Shown piece after piece: positions 33,801-44,882 of a stretch of 64,000 nt of DNA. A program made the position numbers and the translations under genes. The number at the start of each line of letters is the position of its first letter. Positions within the stretch are counted from its first letter, which is position 1. Where the stretch lies: assembly GCA_023374025.1 (NCBI GenBank), contig SIJG01000065.1:729496-793495 (forward strand). The letters run 5' to 3'. Origin of the DNA: Heterodera schachtii. Lineage: Eukaryota; Nematoda; Chromadorea; Rhabditida; Heteroderidae. The notes beneath the pieces were generated by a model. It ran no database searches and had not been told where the DNA came from. It saw only the letters and a program-made list of their open reading frames with translations.

Positions 33801-36177
33801 AAAATTTTGCCTATTTTTTAAATATTTCATAAAAAGTGACTCAAATGAGCAAAAAATTGGTCCTTTTTTGACAAAATCTGTTAACAGTTCGCATTAAAAA
33901 TTACAAAAAAATTTTCCCGGTGGCGCCTATCGGCACCGCCGGACCAAACCCACCGTTCCCCAAAAGTGTTTTGGAAAAAGTGTACCGCAAAAAAGCGTCA
34001 TGAAAATGATGCAAAAATGGTCGAACGCAAAAAATTGACCGCTGACAAAAAGGGCGCCGCAAAAAAGGGATTTGAAAAGCAAAAAAAAAAAAATTCTTCA
34101 CCGGGGCAAAAATGGTCGAACGCAAAAAATTTGACGCTGACTCCCCCTAGGGGGGTCATCGCCGAACGCACGACCCATTCCCTGACCCCCCCCCCCCTTG
34201 CACACGTATGGTTCCATCACTCACATAATCTGCAAAACTTCCATTGGAAAGAACGATTCCTGACTCCCCCTGCGATGAATGACACATGGAAGGCGCGGAT
34301 AAAGCAGTCGCCTGTTGTACTTTTGCGAATAATACTGCGGCAAAGTGATTTCACGATTCTCAAGCGTAAATGTTATTTTGTTTGCGTCACGATCAGTGAG
34401 TCCGAAGGCACAGAAAAGCATCTGGGATTAATGAATGAACCAAATAAAAATAGTATGTCTTCGATTTGAGGTAGTGTTGAACAACGAGCGTTATAAAGAC
34501 TAAGATTTTTAAGATTTCTTGGGCGCCTATCGCCACTAGAGGACTATCTTAGTAAATAAATGCCATAAGTTCTAGGGATTGAATCGGGAACAATGTTGGA
34601 CAGATTTACCTGATCTTCTGGCAAATGTATCGTTTGTAGACAAAGTCCTGAATGAATTAAATGTAAAAGCGACCCTTAGTTATGCCTTATGAGTCTTTGA
34701 TAGTAAAGGCATAAACATAATTTTTGAAATTTTATGCGTAATTTCTAACAAATCTTTGTTCAAAATAATCATTATGCATATTTTAAAAGGTATGTCGATT
34801 TCCTTCCTATTTTATAATTCACACACTTCATTGGATTAGATTGATTTGTTTTCAAGTCAATTTTACCTTTGAGTTGTTTGATGATTGCATGTGCAGCTCC
34901 GGGTCGAGCAAAATCGTATTCAATTTGATTCGGACGAGAATTGAGACAATAGCCGACGAAGTCGACGAGACCAATCGCCGGAAAGAAGGCCGATTTCTTT
35001 GCTGAAGGGCACCGCTAATTAATTTGAGCTAATGGCGGCATAACGGACCATCCAACTGAATGATGGCCATGCTTTGCTGGGGATTGTCGCCGACGAAGCG
35101 CACGTTCTTCTGCATGCCCTCCTTGCAAATGCGCGGGTCGCCCTGCAGTTGGAGGACGCTGTTCTTCTCGAACATTCTGTTCCCGAAGACGAAATGCTCA
35201 TTTCTGAAAACGGAAAGAAGGAAATGCGTCAGCGACAGCATTCACTCGCCTTTCGTGCATTCGCTGCGTGCTCAGCAACTCCAAAAATTGGCACACCGAT
35301 CGGTCGCCGCCCGGCTCAGTCACGCGCACATTGCGAACCTCCACTTCCTCGGTGGCCGTCAGAAAAGCCTTCACGCGTTCGCATCTGCGCAGATACGCAC
35401 GGCTACGGTCGGTCAACGAATCCTACGGAATTTAAAGGCAAAACTAAGCGACGGAAAGCGTAGGGAAAAGAGAATCAAAAAAATGGTAAATAGTGAAAAA
35501 GTCAGAATCGGTGGAACTGTTAAAAGCGCTTTACTCAATCGAAATGCCAATTTGTGAAGAATTACCCACCAAACTTTCGGCAGCGATCACAAATTCGCGC
35601 GTCTCTCCGTTTTTCATCAGACGACGCACGGAATAAAGGAGCAAAGCGCAGTCGTAGCTGAATTTGTTCTTTTCGCTTCCAAAGAAATCGGCGTTCTGAT
35701 CGAGCAGAATCCGCCAAAGCGACCAATGCAACTCGCGACGCGTCTCTTTGCTCTCACTGAACGAATCGTCGAGTAGAAAAATACAAGCAAACGCTGTTTG
35801 GTAGGACAGGACCAACCAAAATCACAACCCACTCACCCCGACTTTCCCAACTGCTGCTACTCAAAAAGCCATGGCTTCCAATGACTCACTCATTGCGTGG
35901 CCCTCGTGCCAATTCGCGCGGTTCCGCTGGTCCTTCTTTGCCCTTTTTGCTCGACTTTGGGTATTCTGCCGTGAAACGAAGTTCATGCTGATACACTTTG
36001 TCAGGCGATCCCCTCAGATTCAGTTCAAATGCGTTGATGAGCACTCCAACCGGTGCGATACCACGAACTTCATGGTCGTTGCTGATTTTCTCTAAAAATA
36101 AACTGTGTTATTCAAACTAAAGGAATTTCCTTGAACTTACGTGGCAATTGAATTTCATTTTCTTCTTGGGCTGCCAT
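30826..36177 (-). CDS. Argonaute, worm-type, slicer residues lost (copy 2, inverted)
   Basis: Second copy of the Argonaute at 11222-15394, on the opposite strand, with all 20 exon equivalents found and no stop or frameshift seen. The first five exons and their introns (about 36177-35040) and the last eight (about 32370-30826) are almost identical to copy 1. The middle has diverged: exon 6 reads GYCLNSRPNQIEYDFARPG against GYFLNSNPNQIESDCLQKA, and exon 7 GLCLQTIHLPEDQ against GLAVQTMHLPENQ. PAZ begins MLFCAFGLTDRDANKITF. Introns 7, 8 and 10 are much longer, intron 8 about 715 bp against 86 bp. The PIWI site reads GLEMSH and FRGGASEG: the second catalytic Asp is Gly here but Ala in copy 1. Both GC-AG introns are conserved. 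Function as for copy 1: small-RNA binding without slicing, by inference. Confidence 0.88.
33508..34225 (-). other. Expanded intron 8 of Argonaute copy 2
   Basis: About 715 bp where copy 1 has 86. It contains a hairpin (33736-33753 with 33762-33779, CTTGCGTTCAACGAATTC and its inverted copy). It also has a direct repeat, AAATGGTCGAACGCAAAAAA, at about 34015 and 34110, and a C-run at 34187-34198. The material looks inserted and has no coding potential. Confidence 0.65.
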
Positions 36178-36703
36178 GAGCGATGTTATTCACTTGAAAA
36201 TGACCTTAGCAATTGAAAAATGATTAACGAATAAAAATGATTAGAGAGAGGGAGATGACCCAATGGTTCGAGATTTTCTCGCTGGGACTCAATCTGCAGA
36301 GAATTATCAATTCAAAACAGAATCTCAGCTATTCCTTGACATTTGGACTCAATTTCACAATTCCTTTGTATTTCAATCACTTTAAATACGCGTGTGCGTC
36401 CCTTCATTCTCTACCATTATAAAAGGCAGATAGGTAGGTATGTAGAGGAAACAGTGAAAGTAAATTATGAAAACAGTGTGGAAAAGAAATTTTTTCCCGT
36501 CTAAACTAATCAAGATTTAAACCTCACTAGAAGTCCCCTTTTGGACTCCATTTCAGTAACCTAATTTTGACATACAGTATATTCACAAACGTCACGCATA
36601 CCGTAACAACAGCATACACATTGCAAACTTTCATATAAATTAATTAATTACTTTTCCACATTTACATATTCGAAAAGGATATGCTAATAACAAATCATAC
36701 ATA

Positions 36704-37840
36704 CAGTCATGGTCATATGTTTAGAACCATTTTCTATTCCGGTAAAAAACCTTAAATAAAACTTTTCGTAGCTCATTGATAGGCGTACACTTATAACATT
36801 TTTTGTAGCATTTTTAATGAGCTTTCCAATGATACCAACCATTAAGCGAAATATCGGTTAATGCCCGAATTCATTTGACTTTGTGTGTCACACCCCATTT
36901 TCGGGTGGTCATATGTTTATAACCAAAAATTTTATTTTGCTTAAACTCAATATTTTTTGTGCTAAAAATTCTGTAAAAATTTCTGCTAAGCTAACTTTTG
37001 ATGCTGATCAAAAAAGTTGTTTACAGCAACTTTATCAGATCACTCCTTCATAGTGATCGGGAAACCCAAAAACACACTGAAAATCGGGAAAATTTTGGAA
37101 AAAATTCCTAGGGGGTTCGGAAAAATTTTTTGGAAAAAATCATTATGTCCATCTGAAAGAGCACAAAATACGCTACAATATACAAAAGACCCCAAGTCTC
37201 TAAGACTTATACCCGCTGAGGTATGGGCACTTTCATTTCGGTGTCTTCAAAAAGTACTGTATTTCTTAAGAAAATAGTGCATTTACAGTAGAAATGATCA
37301 CCTCGAAATTGAAGTGCCCATACCTCAACGGGTATAAGTCGTAGAGACTTGGGGTCTTTTGTATATTGTAGCGTATTTTGTGCTCTTTCAGATGGACATA
37401 ATGATTTTTTCCAAAAAATTTTTCCGAACCCCCTAGGAATTTTTTCCAAAATTTTCCCGATTTTCAGTGTGTTTTTGGGTTTCCCGATCACTATGAAGGA
37501 GTGATCTGATAAAGTTGCTGTAAACAACTTATTTAATCAGCATCAAAAGTTAGCTTAGCAGGAATTTTTACAGAATTTTTGGCACAAAAAATATTGAGTT
37601 TAAGCAAAATAAAATTTTTGGTTATAAACATATGACCACCCTAAAATGAGGTATAATTGGTTCCTACCAATGTCACTTCCGTATCAAAGCATATTTTCGT
37701 CAGTGAGTGATACCATTAGAAAGCCCACAAAAAATGCTACAAAAAATGCCAAAATATTTCAGTCATCCTTAAACGTTTAACTTTTTATCGATTGAAATTT
37801 CAAAAAATTAAAAGTGGTTATAAACATATGACCATGACTG
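36704..37840. mobile_element. Tc1/mariner-like long-arm foldback element
   Basis: 1137 bp between TA dinucleotides. The left end is CAGTCATGGTCATATGTTTA and the right end is its inverted repeat (TAAACATATGACCATGACTG). The arms continue with interruptions to a very precise inner repeat: about 37015-37220 matches 37305-37530 in reverse. A CAGT terminus and TA target are typical of Tc1/mariner. No transposase is present, so non-autonomous. Confidence 0.85.
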
Positions 37841-38239
37841 TATTACATTTTTAAGGCATTGCAATGCAGAAAACAAAACGAATGAATACTTAATCAAAAA
37901 CAAACATTTCTTTTTTTGTAAACATTTTTTACGCAAAATAACAAAACACCACGAATACAAACTATGTACATATGACCGCATGAGTCTTGGTAACGTCGGC
38001 GCAGCGTTTCGGCGCCAGCCCGAGTTTTTGGATTGTAACTTTTTTAATTGGCAACCAAATCCCAACAATCTTAATTAAAATTGCGAAAAATCGATATTTC
38101 TAAGTTTTTTCTATAACTTGGCATAGTGCCGATGGTACCCCCCCCCCTTCAAAAAATAATTTTCCTTCGAAAAAGAGCCAATTTGTAGCGCGCTAATTTG
38201 TAAAAAAAAATAATTTAAATACTGCAAATACTATGTAAG

Positions 38240-38346
38240 TACCGTATTTCCTAAAATAGATCCACCGGGGTCTTTATTTTTCAACCCCCCTCAAAAGAGG
38301 GGCTTTATTTTAGGGGGGGGGGGGCTGTATTTTAGGAAATACGGTA
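38240..38346. mobile_element. Small palindromic MITE
   Basis: 107 bp with perfect 18-bp inverted ends, TACCGTATTTCCTAAAAT and its complement. The interior has C6 and G12 runs. The ends read TA...TA, compatible with a TA target. Non-coding. Confidence 0.7.
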
Positions 38347-38493
38347 ATTTCAAGAAATGAGAATAAATTTGAGTTTAAGAACTAACTCTTTCCGACGGAA
38401 TTGGCCTTTTTTGCCCATAGTTCTCTTGAGGTGCCTAAATAAATACTACAAAATCTGAATTTTGCTAGAAACATTTTGATTATTACTACGATA

Positions 38494-40791
38494 ATGTCTG
38501 CGGATCAAATTTCTCTTCTAAAACATTTCATTGATATGTGTAAACATGACCCTTCATTGTTGCACACTAAACAGCTTGACTTCTACAGAGAATATTTGGA
38601 AAGGTTTGTGTCAAGGAAACGATACGGCACTAGTTTCAAAGTGTACTATCTTGAAAATAAAACCAAAGCGGGGACCCTTTTAGCTCTAGTGCGCTTTAGG
38701 TGTCCAACCGACTTTTAGGCGTCCAATCATTAGTTTTGCCAAAAATGGATGGTACAAACCTGAATATTACCGATTCTTCGTAGAGAGCTAAAAGCAACAG
38801 ACAAAAGATTCTGGCTAATACTTGAAAACGCTTTATTTCATGTTTTTTGATTGAAATTTTTTTAATATCAATATTTTCTCTTTTCTTGTATATATGAATT
38901 CCCGATACTTCAAGCCTTCGTTTGATACCAAGAAAGTAAGCATTGACCAAGTAAGTAAAAAATTATGGCCAAAGAATTTGACCTTTTCCAATTCCCATAC
39001 CTGGTTTAAGCCATTTTTGGAAGGGGGTGGGACCATTGGAATATATGGTTTTTGATGGTCGTGATTTTAGTCTTGGTGCTAAAATTCCGCCCACCACTTC
39101 ATCGTCAGCTCATGAGGATACATCAGAGAAAGAGGAAGCAAAGACAGAGGAAAAGTGCGGAAAGGAAGAACAGCGACAGGAAGACGAAGAAGAAGTGCCA
39201 TTGCCCGAGTTGGACAACAGCGGAGTGCAGACGGACAAAACCGGGGATTCGCAACTTTCTATGGGCGATCTGAGCAAGCAAGTGGCGGAAGAGGAAATTG
39301 AACGTGCCAACGAGAGCCGAGAATCGGCCATGGCAGCGTTCAGCGAAGGTGGCAATCATTTGAGGAATTTACTGGGCTCAAGGAGAACACAATTTTTAAG
39401 GAAATTACCAATCTGCCTTAGACCTTCTTACCAAGGCCATTGAGCTGAATCCCGGTTCCGCCATTTTGCACGCCAAAAGAGCCAAGTTTGTTAATTTAAC
39501 GAACACTGACATAACATTGGGTTCAAAAGCAAGGATGAACAGAGGATTTCGTCCTTGGATATACCACCCTTCCACCTCATCAACCGAACTACCTTTTTTT
39601 GGCTCTGCGGCAAGCAATTTTTTTCTAGTTTTCGAAAGGAAAAATAACAAAAATATTTGAAAATAAGAAAAAATACTAGAAAATAATCTCGAAGTGTCGA
39701 GGTGAGCGGGGACGTTGAAGGTCGATTTAACATTCTCCCTCGATATTAGGATGGGAGTCACCGACGGTCCCTGAATTAGGATTTTCAAGCCTTAATTACC
39801 CATTGAAGTCTTTTTTTTGTCTTAAGAAATTTACCCCCTTGGGGTACCCCTTCCACCTAAGAATCAGCTAAATTTAGCACTCTCCTCAAAATGTCAATGA
39901 TGAAGGCAGCCATCCAGGACTGTGACAAAGCAATTGCTATCAATCCTGACTCCGCTCAGCCTTACAAATTCCGTGGACGCGCTAATCAGTATCGGAAAAC
40001 GAATTTAAGGAGTGAATTAAACAACTCAATTTTTAGACTGTTGGGTAATTGGACGGAGGCACACCATGATTTTGCTACTTCTTGCAAATGTATTGAAGAA
40101 TTAACTTTTCTCAGTTTTGCCTTTTAGTGGATTATGATGACGTGGCCTATGGGTGGATGAAAGAAGTTGAGCCGAATGTAAGCAGCCACTTGCGTGACTT
40201 CACAAATGTTCTGTTGCGTAGGCCAAAAAGCTGCAGGAGTACGAACGCGCTAAACAAAGGCGTGCCGAAGAGAAAGAGCAGCGCGAACGACTCGAACGCG
40301 TGCGTCGAGCGCAAGAGGCGAACCGAAAAGCGAAGGAAAGCGCCGCTGATTCGGGGGAAGGCGGGGCTCATTTTGGAATGGGACCCTTCACGGAAATGTT
40401 TAAGGCAAGTTTCCATGTCATTCGTTTTTCACTATTGATTTAAGGAGTTGTCGGATGACCCCGAATTGTTAAGTGCCATCAAAAGCGACCCTTCGCTGAT
40501 TCAGGCAGTTTAATTCGATAGTAAATTTCAAGTAATTTCTGATTATTTAAGAAACTTATGGAGATTATGCAGAACCCAGCCAATATGATGAAGCATATGA
40601 ACGACCCCAATGTTCAGAAGATCCTTGAGAAACTCGGCTCTAAATTAGGCTCAGCGTCGCCATTTGCCAACGAAACGGGACGCGACTCAACTCCCTTTGG
40701 AGCAGCGACTGAGGGAACGCAGCAACAGAAGAGTACTGCTGATAAAGGACCCGAGGCACCGAAGAAAGCGCCGGAGCCGGAACTTGACTGA
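38494..40791 (+). CDS. hip-1: Hsc70-interacting protein Hip (ST13)
   Basis: Multi-exon. Exon 1 starts [20 protein letters not shown], the Hip N-terminal dimerisation helix region; an upstream in-frame ATG at 38476 would add six residues. An acidic linker follows (39050-39350: [14 protein letters not shown], ending [12 protein letters not shown]). TPR repeats are [20 protein letters not shown] (39415-39475), [20 protein letters not shown] (39905-39965) and [17 protein letters not shown]. The charged helix [20 protein letters not shown] (40230-40290) comes next. The C-terminal DP/STI1 domain contains [20 protein letters not shown] and [14 protein letters not shown]. It lacks the long GGMP repeats of vertebrate Hip and ends in a Pro/Glu/Lys-rich tail. 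Hip binds the Hsp70 ATPase domain and slows ADP release, in the cytosol. Confidence 0.9.
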
Positions 40792-41188
40792 AAAGGGGAC
40801 CAAACAATGGCATCACTTGGCGGACATTGCCTATTTTAAGGACTATTTCTGATTTGAATTCGGACGACTTTGATCATTTCCGCGCGTGTTGTTTTTCTAA
40901 AGTATTTCGGTTTACTTTAAAACATACGGAAAATTCAGAAAAGTGACTTGACATAGAATAATAAGTTAATTAATAGAAGGACAACATGTGTATTCCCTGT
41001 TCGAAATGTATCTCAAAATCAGTTATAATTACCGTATTTGGCGACTCATTATTTATTTGTGTGCTCCGATAAATATTCACTTTAATTTAGAGACCATTAT
41101 TTTTAAAGCTAATTAAATGATAATTGCGTTTTCAATATTTATGTTTTATGAGTTTGTTTATAATTAGCACATTTTAAGCTTTGGCAAA
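40792..41188. other. Intergenic between Hip and PA2G4
   Basis: AT-rich 400-bp gap on the same strand; no gene seen. Confidence 0.5.
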
Positions 41189-43297
41189 ATGAGTGTAAAC
41201 GTAAAACAAAAGAAATCGGCGCCGAAAAGAGACGTTTCGTCGTCGCCGAGCCAATCGTCGACGAGTGACTCGAGCGAAGCGTCCAACGAATCGGTGGACG
41301 AAGCGAAGGAAGAAACGACGCCAGCCAATGACAAAGTACTGACGAAGTATTCCATGGCAGCGGAAATTGTGAATACCGTCCTCAAAGTGCGTTTTGGTCA
41401 AAATGGAGACAACAATTTCTTATTTTGTTTGCCTAAGGAACTCATTTCGGAGGTCAAAGAAGGCGTCGAAGTGGGCCATCTCTGCTCGGTTGGAGACAAC
41501 CGACTGCTTGAACTTACCGGCAATCTTTTTAAAAAGGAGAAAAGTGTGCAGAAAGGAATTTGTGAGAGTCCCTCCATTTTCATTCCCTTTAATTTCTTCG
41601 GATGCCTTTTTCCGACAGCAATGCCCACGTGTATTTCGGTTGACAATTGCGTGTGCCACTTTTCGCCTCTGAAGAGCGAACCTCCGGTGCTGCTGAAGCA
41701 GGGCCAATTGGTCAAAGTCGATTTGGGCGCTCACGTGGACGGATACATCGCCACCGCCGCTCATTCCGTCGTCGTTGGTGCCTCTGCGGTTGGTTTTACG
41801 CTTTTAAGGGTGGTACAATTGAGTTGCTTACGCAGATTATGCCTCATAAATATTATTTAAAACACAAAAAGACAAATTTACACGTGATAAATTTAGCTCT
41901 ATTGCATTTTACACGACCATAAATTTTTTTGCAACATAAATTAAACACTCTTAGTATCACTCGGTAGCCCTAACAATAAGAATCCTATATTAGTCTGCTA
42001 AAATTCAAAAATTACATTGTGTTTTAAAAAAGCTATGCAAAAATGCTTAGAAAATAAACTTAAATTTTCTGGCCGTAAATTTTTTGAAATTTTTCTTAAG
42101 GCTATCGAATGATACTAAGAATGTTTAATTTGGATGCTTCTTGAAAAGTTATGTTACATTAAAGTTGCGAAAAAAATTTTATGGTCGTGTCTTTTTTTCA
42201 TGATAGTTTGAACTGCAATAGAGCCACAAATTTTTCGTTACCTTTCCTCTTACAACAAACTTTCCACTCTAATTATTTAAATTTTACAGGAAAATAAAAC
42301 GACCGGCAAAAAAGCAAATGCCATTTTGGCTGCTTACAACACGATGGAAATGGTGCTGCGGATGCTCAAGCCAACCAAGTCGTTCAAAAATGCTGAAGTG
42401 ACTGATCGTATTGGGAAGTTGGCAAAAACATACGGAACGGTGAGCGAACAGCTTTTTATGACACCAAAATTAAATTTGAAAATGTTTAGACACCTGTAGA
42501 AAACATGTTGTCACACCAAGTGGAACGTTTCAAAACGGTGGGCGAAAAGCAAATCATCCAAAACCCAAGTGAGGAGCAAAAGAGCAAAGTGGAGAAATGC
42601 TCCTTCGAGAACTTTGAAGTTTACTCCATTGACATTCTCATTTCGACTGGCGAAGGTATTTGTAAAAGCGAACCATTCGACGCTCAATCGTTCAATTTCG
42701 TTTAGGAAAGGCGAAAACGCATGATGCTCGGACAACAGTTTTCAAAAAGGCGGATGACATCGTTTATTCGTACGTGCTTTTTGGTGATGTAAACGCAATG
42801 CTTTGCCATTTCCAATCAGATTGAAGTTGAAGGCTTCTCGGGCTTTCCTTTACGAAGCGCAGCGCCGCTTTGGCGTTATGCCATTTTCGCTGAGGCAATT
42901 TGAAGACGAGAAAATGGCCAAAGTGGGCAGCACGGAGTGCTCGAAGCACGACCTCATGCAACCGTACCAGGTGACCAGCGAAAATGGCCCAATTCATTCA
43001 CTCTTTCCCTTCCCACCGTTTTGGGTTTTTTATGAGCGCGAAGGCGAAGTGGTGGCACAGTTCAAATGCACGGCCATTATAATGCCCAGTGGCATCTTCA
43101 AAATCACCGGACTGCCGCTGGACACCGCGTCGATCGAATGCGAAGTTAAAATTGAGAACGAAGAAATCGGGGCACTTCTTGGCGAACCGCTAAAGCCGAA
43201 GAAGAAAAAGCCGAACAAAAAGGGTGGAGGGAGTGAGAAGAAAAAGACGGGGACAGAGAAAGAGGAGGCGACGAAAGAGAACGCCGAAGGGGAGTGA
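41189..43297 (+). CDS. pa2g4: Proliferation-associated protein 2G4 (EBP1)
   Basis: Multi-exon gene for a peptidase-M24-fold protein without aminopeptidase activity. An extended Ser/Glu-rich N terminus precedes LTKYSMAAEIVNTVLK. MPTCISVDNCVCHFSPLKSE and GQLVKVDLGAHVDGYIATAA match the PA2G4 core. VENMLSHQVERFKTVGEKQI, SIDILISTGEGKAK and FSLRQFEDEKMAKVGSTECS follow. The lysine-rich tail (KPKKKKPNKKGG, 43190-43270) is the region that binds RNA and ribosomes in the human protein. PA2G4 sits at the ribosomal exit tunnel and in the nucleolus and links growth signals to translation. The intron between 41785 and 42290 holds a MITE. Gene end and tail length are typical. Confidence 0.92.
41891..42232. 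mobile_element. MITE, CTATTGCAGTTCACACGACC family, copy 3 (PA2G4 intron)
   Basis: Left end AATTTAGCTCTATTGCATTT then TACACGACCATAAA; right end TTTATGGTCGTG...TTTGAACTGCAATAGAG. The interior has ACTCTTAGTATCACTC, ATCGAATGATACTAAGAATG and AAGTTATG blocks as in the other copies. It lies wholly within an intron of PA2G4. Confidence 0.75.
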
Positions 43298-43727
43298 GCG
43301 AGAGAAGGCAGGGCGGTGAGGGAAAGCAGCGAAATAAAGACAAAAGACGAAGACCACCACACCACCCGCATTTGTTATTTTCTTTCATTTAATCCTATCA
43401 GACCCTCCAGCTCGTAAAGTGCTTGTTTGTTTCCCGATACATATGAAATGTTTTAATTTGAACGGACGTGAAAAACAGTTGGATTCATATTTTGAGGAAG
43501 AAAGCTTTTGAAGGTATTGAGAAGAGAATTAGAGGCTAAAGAGAAGATTAAAAGCAAATGCAATGCTAGGGAAAACGTTGTTGAAAATTGAGACAACTGT
43601 TGAAAGGAGGGACGAATTGTTGGATCAATGGATCGGCTTTTGCTTCGCTGAATCGGTCGATCAAAGTTCGGCGTTTTAATAAGATAATTATTCTCCGTCG
43701 GAATATCCGCCCCTGTCACAGTGACCG
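43298..43727. other. Intergenic gap
   Basis: 3' flank of PA2G4 and 5' flank of the tyrosine-rich gene. No gene seen. Confidence 0.5.
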
Positions 43728-44487
43728 ATGAGTGACTTCGGGTTGACCCGTTCGCGTTCCCTGGCCATCGTCGATTCCGTTTCGGTGTTCCCCCACCCGG
43801 TCAGTCCGTCACCCCTCCCTTGGGCATTTCGTCCATTTTCAGCTCTCTAAAACTTACTCTGTGCCCTGCTTCAACCAATTCTCGGAGGATTACTCGCGTT
43901 TCCACGGGCTGCGCAGTCGCCGGACAGTCCGTCCCCGCGCCCACCCGAACTATCGCTCCTATTTCCGGCACCGCCCCTCCTCCGCGTCTCTTTTGGTACG
44001 AAAGGGAAGGGCGATGGCACTTGACATGGTTTTGGCATAGTGCCAACTTGGCAATGCCTTTGTTTGCCATTTCATACTTTTGACAATGCCTTTGTTTGTT
44101 CTTCCCCCCCCCCCTAAAAACCCTAAGTTTTCTCTTTATTTTGTCAATTCAATAGGCTCTTTCTTTGCCCATTTAGCGTTCTCTTCCTTGGAATGACAAA
44201 GCCCTCTTTTACAACGACGCGCACAATGCGCCGCTCCGTCCCCGCCACTTTTGCGATTACCACGCGAAGAGTCCCTTTTTCATGAACCATTCCTTCACCT
44301 TTTACCCCAACAAATATACCTTCAATTGGCTTTGGTAACTATGGGAATTCGGCTGATGATCAATGCTTTTCCCTCGTTTAGGTACGGTCACAAATTGCCA
44401 TCGTACTACCGTAATTTGTACTACGTTTCTCCCTACTACGATTACTATTGTAACAATGCATACAATTTGGCATACAATTATCGTTAA
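43728..44487 (+). CDS. Tyrosine-rich protein of unknown function
   Basis: Four exons, 43728-43799, 43843-43995, 44177-44334 and 44382-44487, join in frame with GT-AG introns to 162 residues. The N terminus (MSDFGLTRSRSLAIVDSVSV) is Ser/Arg-rich. The middle is basic and aromatic (RRTVRPRAHPNYRSYFRHRP). The C terminus is very rich in Tyr and Asn (LPSYYRNLYYVSPYYDYY, then NNAYNLAYNYR). There is no signal peptide or membrane segment, so it is not an ordinary secreted cuticle protein. I do not recognise the family. The aromatic C terminus could mediate self-association or binding to filaments; that is speculation. The exact frame closure and normal splice sites argue that it is a real gene. Confidence 0.7.
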
Positions 44488-44882
44488 CAATGATGGAAAA
44501 CGGAAGGGTAAAAATCAATGGTGACCGGGCAATGCCAATGCCAACAAATGTCCAAATTCAGTCAATAAATTTAATGGTTGACAATGCTTTTTGTGTAATT
44601 GCTCTCTTTCTCCTCATTTGGACCTTTTTAGTTCATGTTCAGAGATTTTTTTTATAATCAGCCAATTTGAAAACTCCATTAAGTGTTGTATTTATCACAT
44701 TCATTCGTTCGCGCAAAATGTGTCAATGGAAATGCGTCATCGATAGCCTTTTCATTCTAAAAACCCTTTGTGCCACTGACGGATCTTCCGTTCACACATT
44801 CATTCGGATTGCCAAGTTTTGTCGTCCCCTCCCCCTTTTTTCTTCCATCGCTTTTGTCGCCCTCCGTCGGCACTTTCCTTTC
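44488..44882. other. Convergent intergenic gap
   Basis: 3' ends of the tyrosine-rich gene (plus) and APIP (minus). AATAAA at about 44564. No gene seen. Confidence 0.5.

Larger units (their letters stand above)
36178..38493. other. Intergenic with mobile elements
   Basis: Divergent gap between Argonaute copy 2 (minus) and Hip (plus). It holds the 1.1-kb foldback at 36704-37840 and the small palindrome at 38240-38346. No gene is seen; open frames inside the foldback are the same arm read from both strands. Confidence 0.6.

Noticed and set aside
37017..37527. Two identical short proteins on opposite strands
   Set aside because: They are the two arms of the foldback element read in opposite directions, not genes.
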